Made by a program: the position numbers and the translations under genes. Shown one piece after another: positions 51,024 through 60,770 of a DNA stretch of 64,000 nucleotides (positions are counted from its first letter, which is position 1; every line of letters begins with the position of its first letter). Origin of the DNA: Staphylococcus auricularis. GTDB taxonomy: Bacteria > Bacillota > Bacilli > Staphylococcales > Staphylococcaceae. The notes below the pieces were generated by a model. It saw nothing but the letters and a program-made list of their open reading frames with translations. It ran no database searches and had not been told where the DNA came from. The stretch is taken from positions 1 through 64,000 of the forward strand of contig NZ_LLER01000005.1 in NCBI RefSeq assembly GCF_001500315.1. The letters are read 5' to 3'.

Positions 51024-51503
51024 ATGAGAAATTTAAAAGAGACTAAAGCGAAAAAGCCTAATATATTATGGGATATGTACCATTACATCAGTCCGCTGAA
51101 GTTATTCAAACAAACTTGCGTGATTGAAGTGGCACGTTATATTCCAAACGTGAAGCTGAAACATTGGCTATTTCGAAACGTCTTGCATATGACTTTAGGT
51201 GAGCGTTCTGCTTTTGCCTTCAAAGTCGTGCCAGATTTATTGTACCCGGAATTGATTACCGTTGGCGAAAATAGTATTGTAGGGTATAATACAACGATAT
51301 TAACACATGAATACTTAGTTGAATCTTTCCGCACAGGGCCTGTTCACATTGGTCATCATACGATGATTGGGGCGAATGTGACAATCTTACCTGGTGTCAC
51401 GATTGGTGATCGGGTACGGATTGGCGCAGGCACAATCGTGTCGAAAGATGTGCCAGACGATACACTCGCATACGGAAATCCAATGCAATTTAAACAAAGA
51501 TAA
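51024..51503 (+). CDS. Hexapeptide-repeat acyltransferase
   Basis: A 159-residue left-handed beta-helix acyltransferase. After an N-terminal part that may bind the membrane face (about 1-70), the repeats run from VGENSIVGYNTTILTHEYL through IGHHTMIGANVTILPGVTIGDRVRIGAGTIVSKDVP. It ends with LAYGNPMQ, typical for CoA-dependent sugar or antibiotic acetyltransferases. A catalytic His (LTHEYL) is present. The acceptor is unknown. It lies six bases after lgt and ten before the TPR gene; the operon setting suggests an envelope-linked acceptor, which is inference. Confidence 0.85.
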   Translation: MRNLKETKAKKPNILWDMYHYISPLKLFKQTCVIEVARYIPNVKLKHWLFRNVLHMTLGERSAFAFKVVPDLLYPELITVGENSIVGYNTTILTHEYLVESFRTGPVHIGHHTMIGANVTILPGVTIGDRVRIGAGTIVSKDVPDDTLAYGNPMQFKQR

Positions 51504-51513
51504 GGTGGTGACG

Positions 51514-52956
51514 ATGATGGCACAACAACAACATCATAATGTAATTTCCATGACCCTAGACACAGATTTTTACCGCAAAATGGCTGAGCAGCGTTACTTG
51601 CAGCAAGACTATAAGAAAGCAGCCACTTATTTTAAAAAAGTGCTGGACTCGTCACCGCAAGATTTAGACGCTCAAGTCAAATATAGTACCTGCTTAGTTC
51701 ATAACGGTGAAAGCAGTCAAGCTGAAAATATCTACTTCGAAAATATCGTCAACAAACGCTATGTCGAAGAAAGTTATTACCAACTCAGTCAGCTCAATAT
51801 TGATCTCAATGATCCGAACAAAGCATTTCTCTTCGGCATGAATTATGTCATCGTATCAGGTGATGAAGACTATCAAGCAGAACTTGAGAGCATGTTTGAG
51901 GTGAGATATCACACACCGCAGAAAATAGAAACAGAAAGTCGCTTGTTTGCGGTTCAAATCATTTTCCAATATTTATTCGGGCAAGGTCGATTGCCTGAAG
52001 CGCGAAGATACTTGCTTGATCAAGAAGAAGAGATTAAGAACCATCGTATCATCCGCAATCTTTTAGCAATGTGCTACCTATACCTTAGTGAATATGATAT
52101 GGCGAAAACCATCCTCGAGTCACTGCTAGCTGAAGATAGTACAGACGTCAACGCACTTTGCCATTACACGTTATTACTCCACAATATCAAAGACGAAAAA
52201 GCTCCGAAGTACTTAAACATTTTGAAAAAAGTCGCACCGATGAATGATGATGAATCTTTCAAAGTAGGGATTGTACTCAGTTACTTGAAAGAATACGAAG
52301 CATCACAACAACTATTACTTCCACTTTATAAAAAAGGTAAATTCCAATCCTTACAACTCTTTAATGCATTGAGTTTCAACAGCTACTACTTAGGTAACGT
52401 TGAAGAAAGTGAAATGTATTGGAGTAAACTGAGACGTCTCACACCGATACACATTGGCTTCCCACCCTGGATTATTGAACAAAGCAAGAGTTTCTTTAAC
52501 TTACACATCATGCCATTCTTAATGTCTGATGACAGTCATTATCGTTTGTATGGCATCTTCTTGTTAAATCAATTAAAAGGTCGAGAAGTATTAATGACTG
52601 AAGAGATTTGGTCGATCTTAGAATCAATGGGTGACTATGAAAAATTATATCTTTCTTACTTAATTCAAGATTTGAAACTTACGAAGATTGATTTCATTCA
52701 TCGTGGATTAGTCATGATTTATGAAAATGATTGGTTTTCAGATGAAGAAGATTTGTTAGTCGCATGGATTGATCAAGCAGAAGCAATTATCGATGACAAA
52801 GCGGATCTAGAACATGAGACACCGTATGTAGCAGCATTTATCTATCTATTTTATCAACAGGATGAGCGCAAAATGACTAAAAAACAATTGACTGAGGAAT
52901 TTGATATTTCAATGTATCAATTGAATAAAGTGGTGGACTATTTGTTGAGCATATAA
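51514..52956 (+). CDS. Tetratricopeptide repeat protein
   Basis: A 480-residue soluble protein with helical TPR-like repeats. Clear units lie near the N-terminus (AEQRYLQQDYKKAATYFKKVLDSSPQDLDAQ) and around 190-320 (GRLPEARRYLLDQEEE, EYDMAKTILESLLAEDSTDVNAL, EYEASQQLLLPLYKKGKF). The last 40 residues (MTKKQLTEEFDISMYQLNKVVDYL) look like a short helix-turn-helix, as in response proteins that test for a motif. ATG 51514 (or 51517) follows AAGGTGGTG. Last gene of the hprK operon. Partner and function unknown. Confidence 0.85.
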   Translation: MMAQQQHHNVISMTLDTDFYRKMAEQRYLQQDYKKAATYFKKVLDSSPQDLDAQVKYSTCLVHNGESSQAENIYFENIVNKRYVEESYYQLSQLNIDLNDPNKAFLFGMNYVIVSGDEDYQAELESMFEVRYHTPQKIETESRLFAVQIIFQYLFGQGRLPEARRYLLDQEEEIKNHRIIRNLLAMCYLYLSEYDMAKTILESLLAEDSTDVNALCHYTLLLHNIKDEKAPKYLNILKKVAPMNDDESFKVGIVLSYLKEYEASQQLLLPLYKKGKFQSLQLFNALSFNSYYLGNVEESEMYWSKLRRLTPIHIGFPPWIIEQSKSFFNLHIMPFLMSDDSHYRLYGIFLLNQLKGREVLMTEEIWSILESMGDYEKLYLSYLIQDLKLTKIDFIHRGLVMIYENDWFSDEEDLLVAWIDQAEAIIDDKADLEHETPYVAAFIYLFYQQDERKMTKKQLTEEFDISMYQLNKVVDYLLSI

Positions 52957-52957
52957 G

Positions 52958-52986
52958 TTTCAGTAAGGTGTGTAATGTTATATAAT
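52958..52986 (+). promoter_or_regulatory. Candidate trxB promoter
   Basis: A perfect TATAAT at 52981-52986 with a weak TTTCAG 17 bp upstream. No convincing Spx-specific element can be claimed from sequence alone. Confidence 0.5.
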
Positions 52987-52998
52987 ACGGCATAATGA

Positions 52999-53970
<972 letters not shown>

Positions 53971-54355
53971 GTCACAGTTGAAATGAACACAAGATGAGTA
54001 TAGGAATCGGTTGAAGCCCAACCGATTGGAAAATGAATTCCAGTGATCTCACATGATGCCATAGGGAACGTGGCCAATCATGGTAACCTGTATAACAGAT
54101 GACACATAACTTGAGTATGGACGACTAAGGCAACAACAGCGTAGACCCAAACTACGCGTAAAGCCTTAGTCGTTTTTATTAAAAATCGTTTTAACTATTT
54201 TCTTGCAGTATTTTCATGTAGAATATGAGTGATAATAAGTTCATAATATGAGATGTATGAAACAAAGATCACATTGACAACACATCACGTAGCAGACAGT
54301 TTTTAACCAAGCATGATGTTTTAACGCGGATCAATATACAATGGACGGTGTGGAT
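53971..54355. other. trxB-rapZ intergenic region
   Basis: No gene. It holds a hairpin AATCGGTTG-AAGC-CCAACCGATT (about 54006-54028) without T run, then the strong terminator at 54121. The rapZ promoter should lie between 54183 and 54340, but no clear pair was found. Confidence 0.4.
54121..54180 (+). terminator. Terminator after trxB
   Basis: Outer arms ACGACTAAGGC and GCCTTAGTCGT and inner arms GCGTAG and CTACGC form one long hairpin, followed by TTTTTATT. Confidence 0.92.
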
Positions 54356-55276
54356 ATGCAATCTGAGGAAAATGAAAAAGTGAAAAGTGAATTATTAGTT
54401 GTAACAGGTTTATCAGGTGCAGGTAAATCTGTCGTCATTCAAAGCCTAGAAGATAACGGCTATTTCTGTGTCGACAATTTACCGCCAATTCTATTACCTA
54501 AATTTGTAGAACTGATGGAACAAGGCAATCCTTCTCTACAAAAGGTCGCTATTGCAATCGACTTAAGAGGTAAAGCATTCTTCCAATCATTGCTCAAAGA
54601 ATTAGACGAGATTAGAAATCATGATGACGTTGAGCTTGATGTCATGTTTATCGAAGCGACAACGGAACGGTTAATCTCTCGTTATAAAGAAACACGTCGC
54701 GCACATCCATTGAATCGCACAGGACGTAAATCACTCGTCAAGGCGATAGAAGAAGAGCTCACGTTACTCGATAAAGTGAAAAGCATCGCGAATTACACGA
54801 TTGATACCACAGAGATGACAACGAAGGAATTACGTCAGTGTATTGGGGATTATTTTAATAAAGATCATCAAGAAGCATTTAGTATCCAAGTGACAAGCTT
54901 TGGATTTAAGCACGGGATTCAGATTGATGCCGATTTAGTATTTGATGTAAGATTTTTACCTAATCCATACTATGTTGAAGAACTTAGACCTTTAACCGGT
55001 GAAGATAAAGATGTTTATGATTACGTGATGAAGTGGAATGAAACACAAGTATTTTACGACAAGCTCATCGATTTACTCCAATTTATGATTCCAGGTTATA
55101 AAAAAGAAGGTAAATCTCAGCTCGTTATCGCAATGGGTTGTACAGGAGGCCAGCATCGTTCAGTCGCATTGGCTAAACGCATCGCTGAAGATTTGAGAGG
55201 TCGTTTTGACTATAATGTATACGTGCATCACCGTGATATGCACATGGAAAGTGGAGAGAAACATGAAACAAATTAA
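54356..55276 (+). CDS. rapZ: RNase adapter / P-loop protein RapZ (YvcJ)
   Basis: A 306-residue RapZ family protein. The N-terminal P-loop is [10 protein letters not shown]; a Walker B-like DVMFIEA follows; the C-terminal domain has [15 protein letters not shown], the part that binds glucosamine-6-phosphate and RNA in E. coli. In Gram-positive bacteria the protein (YvcJ) hydrolyses nucleotides and affects competence; an RNA role there is not shown. ATG 54356 agrees with homologues; ATG 54341 is possible, and neither has a strong binding site. It overlaps yvcK by 14 bases in the conserved rapZ-yvcK-whiA cluster. Confidence 0.92.
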   Translation: MQSEENEKVKSELLVVTGLSGAGKSVVIQSLEDNGYFCVDNLPPILLPKFVELMEQGNPSLQKVAIAIDLRGKAFFQSLLKELDEIRNHDDVELDVMFIEATTERLISRYKETRRAHPLNRTGRKSLVKAIEEELTLLDKVKSIANYTIDTTEMTTKELRQCIGDYFNKDHQEAFSIQVTSFGFKHGIQIDADLVFDVRFLPNPYYVEELRPLTGEDKDVYDYVMKWNETQVFYDKLIDLLQFMIPGYKKEGKSQLVIAMGCTGGQHRSVALAKRIAEDLRGRFDYNVYVHHRDMHMESGEKHETN

Positions 55277-56267
55277 AATTGTACTTATCGGTGGCGGTAC
55301 AGGGCTATCAGTGTTAGCGAGAGGGATGAAAAATTTTCCAATCGATATCACGACCATCGTGACCGTTTCTGATGATGGTGGCAGTACAGGTAAAATCCGC
55401 AGTGAAATGGATATACCAGCACCTGGAGATATCAGAAACGTCATTGCAGCACTCAGTGAAACAGAACCTACACTCGAAAAGCTCTTTCAATATCGCTTTA
55501 AAGAAAATCAAATCGGAGGCCATTCGCTTGGCAATTTAATTATTGCGGCACTCACAAACATCAGTGACGACTTTGGTCATGCGGTGAAGGAATTAAGTGA
55601 AATCTTAAATATCAAAGGCCAGGTCATCCCATCTACCAATTCAAGTGTGAGATTAAATGCGGTGATGACAGATGGTGAAGTCGTCTGCGGTGAATCTGAA
55701 ATTCCTAAGAAAAACAAACGCATTGAACGCGTATTTTTAGAACCTGAGGATGTACAACCAATGGAAGAAGCGGTGGAGGCGTTAAAAGAGGCAGATCTCA
55801 TTGTGCTTGGACCCGGTTCACTCTATACGAGTGTCATTTCTAACTTTTGCGTCAAAGGCATTGCGGATGCGGTCGTTCAAAGTGACGCACCTAAACTTTA
55901 TGTAGCAAACATCATGACACAGTCCGGAGAAACGAATGATTATACTGCCTATGACCACGTCAATGCGTTACACCGGCATGTAAACCAATCATTTGTGGAT
56001 TACGTCATTTGTAATACGCAAGATTTTGATGAGGTCGTACTCGAACGCTATAAACAACGGAATGGCATCCCGTCAGAACCCGACCAAGCGCGTTTAGAGG
56101 CTGCTGGTATAGAAGTGGTCTCGCATCCGGATTTGATTCAAATTACACCAGAGTACTATGTCAGACATAATACGGATGTGCTTGCGAAAATGATTTATGA
56201 AATTGCCTTGAAAGAAACAAGTACGATCGAATTCGAACGTAATAAAGGCAAAAATAAACGTCGTTAA
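55263..56267 (+). CDS. yvcK: Gluconeogenesis factor YvcK (CofD-like)
   Basis: A 334-residue CofD-like protein that binds UDP-sugars and is needed for normal cell shape and growth on gluconeogenic carbon sources in Bacillus and relatives. The nucleotide-sugar loop [14 protein letters not shown] lies at residues 9-22; [10 protein letters not shown] and [11 protein letters not shown] follow. ATG 55263 follows GTGGAGAG and lies inside the end of rapZ. The longer open frame from 55206 has no binding site. Confidence 0.94.
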   Translation: MKQIKIVLIGGGTGLSVLARGMKNFPIDITTIVTVSDDGGSTGKIRSEMDIPAPGDIRNVIAALSETEPTLEKLFQYRFKENQIGGHSLGNLIIAALTNISDDFGHAVKELSEILNIKGQVIPSTNSSVRLNAVMTDGEVVCGESEIPKKNKRIERVFLEPEDVQPMEEAVEALKEADLIVLGPGSLYTSVISNFCVKGIADAVVQSDAPKLYVANIMTQSGETNDYTAYDHVNALHRHVNQSFVDYVICNTQDFDEVVLERYKQRNGIPSEPDQARLEAAGIEVVSHPDLIQITPEYYVRHNTDVLAKMIYEIALKETSTIEFERNKGKNKRR

Positions 56268-56297
56268 ACGATAGAAAGTAAGGAGGTTGATCGGACG

Positions 56298-57242
56298 ATG
56301 AGCTTTGCATCAGATATGAAAAATGAATTGACGAGAATCGAAGTTGATGTGCCGAATGGCCGTGCAGAACTCAGTGCCATTATCCGAATGAATGGCGCGC
56401 TCAGTCTGTCCAATCAACAATTTATTATTAACGTACAAACCGAAAATGCGACAACCGCACGTCGTATCTATTCATTAATTAAAAAAGTGTTTGATGTAGA
56501 TGTTGAAATCTTAGTACGTAAAAAAATGAAATTAAAGAAAAATAATATTTATATTTGCCGTATCAAAATGCGTGCCCGTGAAATCTTGGATGATCTAGGT
56601 ATTTTGAAAGACGGTGTGTTCACGCATGATATTGATCCTGCGATGATACAAGATGATGAGATGAAGCGGAGTTATTTACGTGGTGCCTTTTTAGCAGGGG
56701 GATCTGTGAATAATCCAGAGACGTCTTCGTATCACCTTGAAATCTTCTCACTTTATGAAAATCATTCCGAAGGTTTAACAAAAGTGATGAACGAATACGA
56801 ACTCAATGCGAAACATATTGAACGTAAAAAAGGTAGCATCACATATCTCAAAGAGGCTGAACGTATCTCTGATTTTCTAAGTTTAATCGGTGGCTACCAA
56901 GCACTGTTAAAATTTGAAGACGTTCGTATTGTGCGAGATATGCGTAACTCAGTCAACCGTCTAGTGAATTGTGAGACTGCAAACCTGAATAAGACAGTAA
57001 GTGCAGCGATGCGCCAAGTTGAAAGCATTCAGTTGATTGACGAGGAAATCGGCATCGATAACCTGCCAGACCGGTTGAGAGAAATTGCGAAATTGAGAGT
57101 TGAACACCAAGAAATTTCATTAAAAGAATTAGGTGAAATGATGTCGACAGGTAAAATTTCGAAATCCGGCGTGAATCACAGGTTGCGTAAATTGAATGAA
57201 CTCGCTGATAAAATTCGAAACGGCGAACGCGTAGAGCTTTAA
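56298..57242 (+). CDS. whiA: DNA-binding protein WhiA
   Basis: A 314-residue WhiA protein. The N-terminal half is a degenerate homing-endonuclease (LAGLIDADG-like) fold with [17 protein letters not shown]; the C-terminal helix-turn-helix carries the segment [16 protein letters not shown] and [15 protein letters not shown]. In Streptomyces it switches on division genes with WhiB; in Bacillus it affects chromosome segregation and division. ATG 56298 follows AAGGAGG. Last gene of the cluster, closed by the terminator at 57272. Confidence 0.95.
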   Translation: MSFASDMKNELTRIEVDVPNGRAELSAIIRMNGALSLSNQQFIINVQTENATTARRIYSLIKKVFDVDVEILVRKKMKLKKNNIYICRIKMRAREILDDLGILKDGVFTHDIDPAMIQDDEMKRSYLRGAFLAGGSVNNPETSSYHLEIFSLYENHSEGLTKVMNEYELNAKHIERKKGSITYLKEAERISDFLSLIGGYQALLKFEDVRIVRDMRNSVNRLVNCETANLNKTVSAAMRQVESIQLIDEEIGIDNLPDRLREIAKLRVEHQEISLKELGEMMSTGKISKSGVNHRLRKLNELADKIRNGERVEL

Positions 57243-57271
57243 TGGTAAATAAAAAGATAAATTTTAAGTTG

Positions 57272-57312
57272 AAACACAGATTTTGAAAAAAATAAAATCT
57301 GTGTTTTTTACT
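57272..57312 (+). terminator. Terminator after whiA
   Basis: A perfect 13 bp stem AAACACAGATTTT / AAAATCTGTGTTT with a nine-base loop is followed by TTTAC and TTTTTT. Confidence 0.92.
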
Positions 57313-57413
57313 TTTTTGTTGGGCTCATGGTATGATTAATAGTAAATTTGTGGAGAGAGATAAATTCAAATGAAAGCTAAACTGATTATTTTTTGAATTA
57401 GGGAGGGTAACCA

Positions 57414-57659
57414 TTGCGAAAACTGTTATTTGCCATTAAAGATGCGCTCATCGTATTAGTGGGTACGTTCATCATCGCTTTGATGTTAAGTTTTATTAAC
57501 GCAGAGTTGTCTAACAACGTAGTCTACGACACATTAGGTAAATTAGATGTAATACAAATATTTGATGATACCACCGCCAATGGGGTCATTACGCTAGGCG
57601 TCATACTGTCACTCATCACATTTATTTACGTGCTCGTAATCAGACGGGATGATGATTGA
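57414..57659 (+). CDS. Small two-helix membrane protein, unknown function
   Basis: An 81-residue protein starting at TTG 57414, seven bases after a strong GGGAGGG. Two hydrophobic helices (about 8-27 and 56-75) flank an outside loop of about 28 residues, and it ends in RRDDD. I recognise no family. The strong binding site and clean membrane pattern make it a likely gene. A monocistronic unit between whiA and the tRNA. Confidence 0.7.
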   Translation: MRKLLFAIKDALIVLVGTFIIALMLSFINAELSNNVVYDTLGKLDVIQIFDDTTANGVITLGVILSLITFIYVLVIRRDDD

Positions 57660-57716
57660 CTGTCGCAGCGGCGGATGTTGAGTGACTAACAAACATTTTC
57701 TACATCTTCATTTAAA

Positions 57717-57760
57717 TTAAAAAAGCTGAAACCCTGGTATACCCATGGATTTCAGCTTAA
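57717..57760 (-). terminator. Terminator after tRNA-Arg
   Basis: AAGCTGAAA pairs with TTTCAGCTT, with inner pairings; on the minus strand it ends in TTTTTTAATTT. It may also stop plus-strand transcripts. Confidence 0.8.
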
Positions 57761-57777
57761 TTCAAAAGATAATATGA

Positions 57778-57849
57778 TCCCCTCGAAGGGAATTGAACCC
57801 CTATCCTAAGAACCGGAATCTTATGTGTTATCCATTACACTACGAGGGG
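57778..57849 (-). tRNA. tRNA-Arg (anticodon CCG)
   Basis: The minus strand folds into a full cloverleaf of 72 bases without encoded CCA: acceptor CCCCTCG with CGAGGGG, D arm GTGT..ACAC, anticodon stem TAAGA/TCTTA with loop TTCCGGT, and a T arm with GGTTCAATTCC. The anticodon CCG (57814-57816 on the plus strand) reads CGG. The place, between whiA and clpP, is that of a single tRNA-Arg gene in staphylococci. Confidence 0.95.
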
Positions 57850-57930
57850 TAAAAACAAACAACAATACTAGTTTACAAATATTGTTAAGTTGGGTCAATA
57901 ACTAAATATTAAAACAGACAAACTAAATGT

Positions 57931-57960
57931 TTTGACCATTTTTGACTTTTATTATACAAT
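57931..57960 (+). promoter_or_regulatory. CtsR box overlapping the clpP promoter
   Basis: On the minus strand AGTCAAA-AAT-GGTCAAA (57931-57947) is a perfect match to the CtsR heptad repeat. The plus-strand promoter uses TTGACC (57932-57937) and TACAAT (57955-57960), 17 bp apart, so the repressor would cover the -35 box. CtsR is the heat-labile repressor of clp genes. Confidence 0.9.
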
Positions 57961-57995
57961 ATCATTAATAGTTACAATCAAGGAGGCATATATTC

Positions 57996-58580
57996 ATGAA
58001 CTTAATTCCTACAGTAATTGAAACGACAAATCGTGGTGAACGTGCTTACGATATTTATTCTCGTTTATTAAAAGACCGTATTATCATGTTAGGTTCACCG
58101 ATTGATGATAATGTCGCAAACTCAATCGTATCTCAATTACTATTCTTACAAGCTCAAGATTCTGAAAAAGATATCTATCTATATATTAATTCTCCAGGAG
58201 GCAGTGTGACAGCTGGTTTTGCGATTTATGATACTATCCAACACATCAAACCAGATGTACAAACAATCTGCATTGGTATGGCAGCTTCAATGGGCTCATT
58301 CTTACTCACTGCAGGTGCTAAAGGTAAACGTTTCGCACTACCAAATGCGGAAGTAATGATTCACCAACCATTAGGCGGTGCCCAAGGACAAGCTACAGAA
58401 ATTGAAATCGCTGCAAACCATATTCTTAAAACACGTGAAAAATTAAATAAAATCTTTGCTGAACGCACAGGTCAATCTATTGAAACAATTGAACGTGACA
58501 CAGATCGTGATAATTTCTTAACTGCTGAAGAAGCAAAAGAATATGGCTTAATCGATGAAGTTATGGCTCCAGAAGAATGA
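57996..58580 (+). CDS. clpP: ATP-dependent Clp protease proteolytic subunit ClpP
   Basis: ClpP forms the 14-subunit serine protease chamber fed by ClpX or ClpC. The 194 residues carry the catalytic triad Ser98 (MAASMG), His123 (MIHQPLGG) and Asp172 (DRDNF), at the same numbers as the S. aureus enzyme, and the N-terminal axial loop sequence [21 protein letters not shown] follows AAGGAGG. It is monocistronic under the CtsR-controlled promoter. Confidence 0.98.
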   Translation: MNLIPTVIETTNRGERAYDIYSRLLKDRIIMLGSPIDDNVANSIVSQLLFLQAQDSEKDIYLYINSPGGSVTAGFAIYDTIQHIKPDVQTICIGMAASMGSFLLTAGAKGKRFALPNAEVMIHQPLGGAQGQATEIEIAANHILKTREKLNKIFAERTGQSIETIERDTDRDNFLTAEEAKEYGLIDEVMAPEE

Positions 58581-58603
58581 TAAATAATGAAAATCATATC
58601 AAT

Positions 58604-58640
58604 CTGCCTACAACAGAAAACGTTGTGGGCAGCTTTTTTA
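58604..58640 (+). terminator. Terminator after clpP
   Basis: CTGCCTACAAC pairs with GTTGTGGGCAG (one G-U), followed by CTTTTTTA. Confidence 0.93.
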
Positions 58641-58760
58641 TGGTTGCGAATCTTCTATGGTGGGTGACAAAACGTCATCCCATTTTTGATAAATAAAAAA
58701 CGCAAATGCCTTTATAATTTTGAGTGACCAAACAAAAAATAAAGGAGACATATTGCGCTT

Positions 58761-58811
58761 ATGAATGATTATATATTAAAGTTACTAAAATCAAGGCACA
58801 TTATAGGATAA
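58761..58811 (+). CDS. Possible 16-codon small ORF with its own signals
   Basis: ATG 58761 opens a frame MNDYILKLLKSRHIIG ending at TAA 58809-58811. AAAGGAGA (58741-58748) precedes it at a long spacing of 13 bases, TATAAT (58713-58718) lies further upstream without a good -35, and the last codons overlap the hairpin at 58788. The peptide is short, basic and partly hydrophobic. It may be a real small peptide, a leader, or chance; nothing downstream on this strand needs a leader. Confidence 0.3.
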   Translation: MNDYILKLLKSRHIIG

Positions 58812-58830
58812 AGTGCTTTGATTTTAATTT
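58788..58830. terminator. Hairpin terminator downstream of the SDR operon
   Basis: TAAAATCAAGGCAC pairs with GTGCTTTGATTTTA (one G-U) around a 13-base loop. T-rich flanks on both strands are moderate. It closes the minus-strand epimerase unit and would also end the small plus-strand unit. Confidence 0.75.
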
Positions 58831-59017
58831 ATTGTTTATGTGCATGATGCTGTATGATGAGTCGTAATGTCACGAGCAATAAGCCTAAGCCAATAATGAT
58901 AAATAGACTAGACATAAAGATCGCTGGACCTGATGAGGCATACGAAAGCATGCCATTTACGATTAAAAGTATACTGCAACACAACATCAAAATGTGCGTA
59001 AAGGTATCCGATTGCAT
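58829..59017 (-). CDS. Small two-helix membrane protein, unknown function
   Basis: A 62-residue protein with two hydrophobic helices (about 8-25 and 32-53) and a His-rich basic end (IIQHHAHKQ). ATG 59017 follows AAGGA by about eight bases and lies 24 bases after the epimerase stop, so the two are probably co-transcribed. No family recognised. Confidence 0.6.
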   Translation of the reverse strand: MQSDTFTHILMLCCSILLIVNGMLSYASSGPAIFMSSLFIIIGLGLLLVTLRLIIQHHAHKQ

Positions 59018-59041
59018 CTAATCATCCTTCAATTATAAGTT

Positions 59042-59938
59042 TTATGCGGTTAATGCATCGAGTGCGACTTTAAGATTTGGATAGACAAAGTTAAAGTCAA
59101 TCGCTTGTAAATGATTCGGTAGTACTTTTTGCGTATCCACTAACACAGTGGACATTTCACCGAGCACCGTCCGCAGTACAAAAGTAGGGACCCAACTATA
59201 GTGAGGACGGTTTATACTTCTACCTATCGTATAACCAAATAGATTTTGTCTTTCAGGGATGGGAGCCGTCATGTTAAATACACCTTGTGCAAAAGGTTCG
59301 TGCACAGTATATAAAATGGCGCGTATCAAATCTGTGATATGAATCCATGAATACCATTGTCTACCTGAACCTAATTTTCCGCCAGCGAATAGCTTGTAGG
59401 GTAGTTTCATCATTGGAAAAGCGCCGCCTTCGTTTGCAAGGACGATACCAAAACGCCCAATTACGACACGGGTACCGAACGCCTCAAATTGACGGGCTAA
59501 ACGTTCCCATTGATAGACCACATCTGATAAGAAGTCAAAAGGCTGAGTGCGATACAGTTCTGTATATGTACGCGTTAAATCTGGTTTATAAAAGCCGATT
59601 GCACTTGCATTGAACAACGTGCTCGGTTTGTGTGAACGTGAAGCAAATAAATCGTACAGCGCTTGTGTCGCTTTGAGCCGGCTGAGCATGATGTTGCGTT
59701 TCGCTTCTGGTGTCCAACGTTGGTTTAACGTTTCACCCGCAAGATTGATGACGATATCAATGTCAGGTACGTTGTCTTGCCAGCCTGCTTGTTGCCAGTT
59801 GATATAAGTAATCTTCGGATGATCACTTTGTCTATCTTTGCGCGTTAAGATAGTGAGATGGGCGTCCGTTTCTTTCAGTACATTAACGAGACGACGACCG
59901 ATTAACCCTGTACCACCTGTGATTAAATAGTGTTTCAT
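59042..59938 (-). CDS. TIGR01777 family SDR epimerase-like protein
   Basis: A 298-residue extended short-chain dehydrogenase-like protein (SULA/YfcH type). The NAD(P)-binding motif [13 protein letters not shown] is at 6-18; [18 protein letters not shown] near 66-83 and [11 protein letters not shown] near 110-120 are the family marks; the usual active-site Tyr appears as GFYKPD. A C-terminal DUF1731 segment ([27 protein letters not shown]) is complete. Substrate unknown; homologues are linked to cell division or nucleotide-sugar chemistry without proof. ATG 59938 follows GAGGTGAAG. Confidence 0.88.
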   Translation of the reverse strand: MKHYLITGGTGLIGRRLVNVLKETDAHLTILTRKDRQSDHPKITYINWQQAGWQDNVPDIDIVINLAGETLNQRWTPEAKRNIMLSRLKATQALYDLFASRSHKPSTLFNASAIGFYKPDLTRTYTELYRTQPFDFLSDVVYQWERLARQFEAFGTRVVIGRFGIVLANEGGAFPMMKLPYKLFAGGKLGSGRQWYSWIHITDLIRAILYTVHEPFAQGVFNMTAPIPERQNLFGYTIGRSINRPHYSWVPTFVLRTVLGEMSTVLVDTQKVLPNHLQAIDFNFVYPNLKVALDALTA

Positions 59939-60066
59939 AACTTCACCTCTATAAAATGTCTTGTCATTGCTAGTTGTGATGATTCAAATTCAATGTAAAA
60001 CGTAATTAGTCATTAATATGTCATTAAGTTATGCCGTCAAGGGCTATCAAAATTTAATATTTACGT

Positions 60067-60125
60067 TATAATGGAGATGTCTTCGTATAACAATCGTATC
60101 AAACGGTTATCCGAAGACTGTTTTT
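60067..60125 (+). ncRNA. Candidate minimal transcription unit: -10 box followed directly by terminator hairpin
   Basis: A perfect TATAAT (60067-60072) is followed seven bases later by a 13 bp stem with one mismatch (arms GTCTTCGTATAAC at 60079 and GTTATCCGAAGAC ending 60118) and TGTTTTT. A transcript starting here would be about 45 bases long and consist of the hairpin alone. The -35 region is weak, so promoter activity is uncertain. The hairpin may simply be a terminator for readthrough. Confidence 0.35.
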
Positions 60126-60137
60126 AACTCCCGTTAA

Positions 60138-60300
60138 ATGGGGTTGAGACACTAAACGTTTATGCCTTGGGGAATGATTCACGTTATTCGAAAAGCAATA
60201 TTGATTCAGTTGTTCGCTACTTCTGAATCAATGTGAAGACAACTATTAATCGCTCGTTGTCACATCGCTTGTAAACGCTGTTGTCTCGACCTCTTCTATT
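60138..60300. repeat. Large inverted-repeat element with inner hairpin
   Basis: Outer arms GGTTGAGACA...CGTTTA and TAAACG...TGTCTCGACC (about 60141-60161 and 60271-60291) enclose about 110 bases. Inside is a perfect 10 bp hairpin ATTGATTCAG / CTGAATCAAT (about 60210-60241). The right side ends in CTCTTCTATT, not a strong T run. It resembles the element at 43962 in arm sequence and size, but not in loop sequence. Confidence 0.55.
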
Positions 60301-60770
60301 ATATTAACGCATCCGTTATATTTAAACCATTTAGAGTAATCGTGAACTTAAATGAAAAGCTTACAATATTTTGTATTGATAGATAAATGAAGTTCTACAT
60401 AAGGATAAATGAGACGCCAGTTAGAGATGTTTAAAGCTATTACATCATCTAACTTTTTTATGGAAAATTTTAATTCTGTATTGATTTTCACGAAAAGCCG
60501 ATATCATGCTCCTCATATCCATCAACCTATTTCATAAAAAAATGAATTTATAGTGATTCGGTTGAAAAGAGGGGCTCATTTGGCTTAATATTAACTTAAG
60601 TATCTAAGATATGCACACGATAACGTAACTATTAAACAGGGACTGGACAATACACGGTCGTGCAGCAAATTTATGTTTTATGATAGATAAATAGTGTAAA
60701 ATATAGATTTGAAATGAAATGTTCATATTGTGTAAATAAGTAATGAACCGTATATGGAGTGAGGGAGTAT
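60301..60770. other. Gene-free stretch upstream of the Gln-rich membrane protein
   Basis: AT-rich, no credible reading frame. It must hold the promoter of the gene at 60771, for which only weak -10-like boxes are seen around 60690-60710. A short CACGGTCGTG hairpin lies near 60654. Confidence 0.4.
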
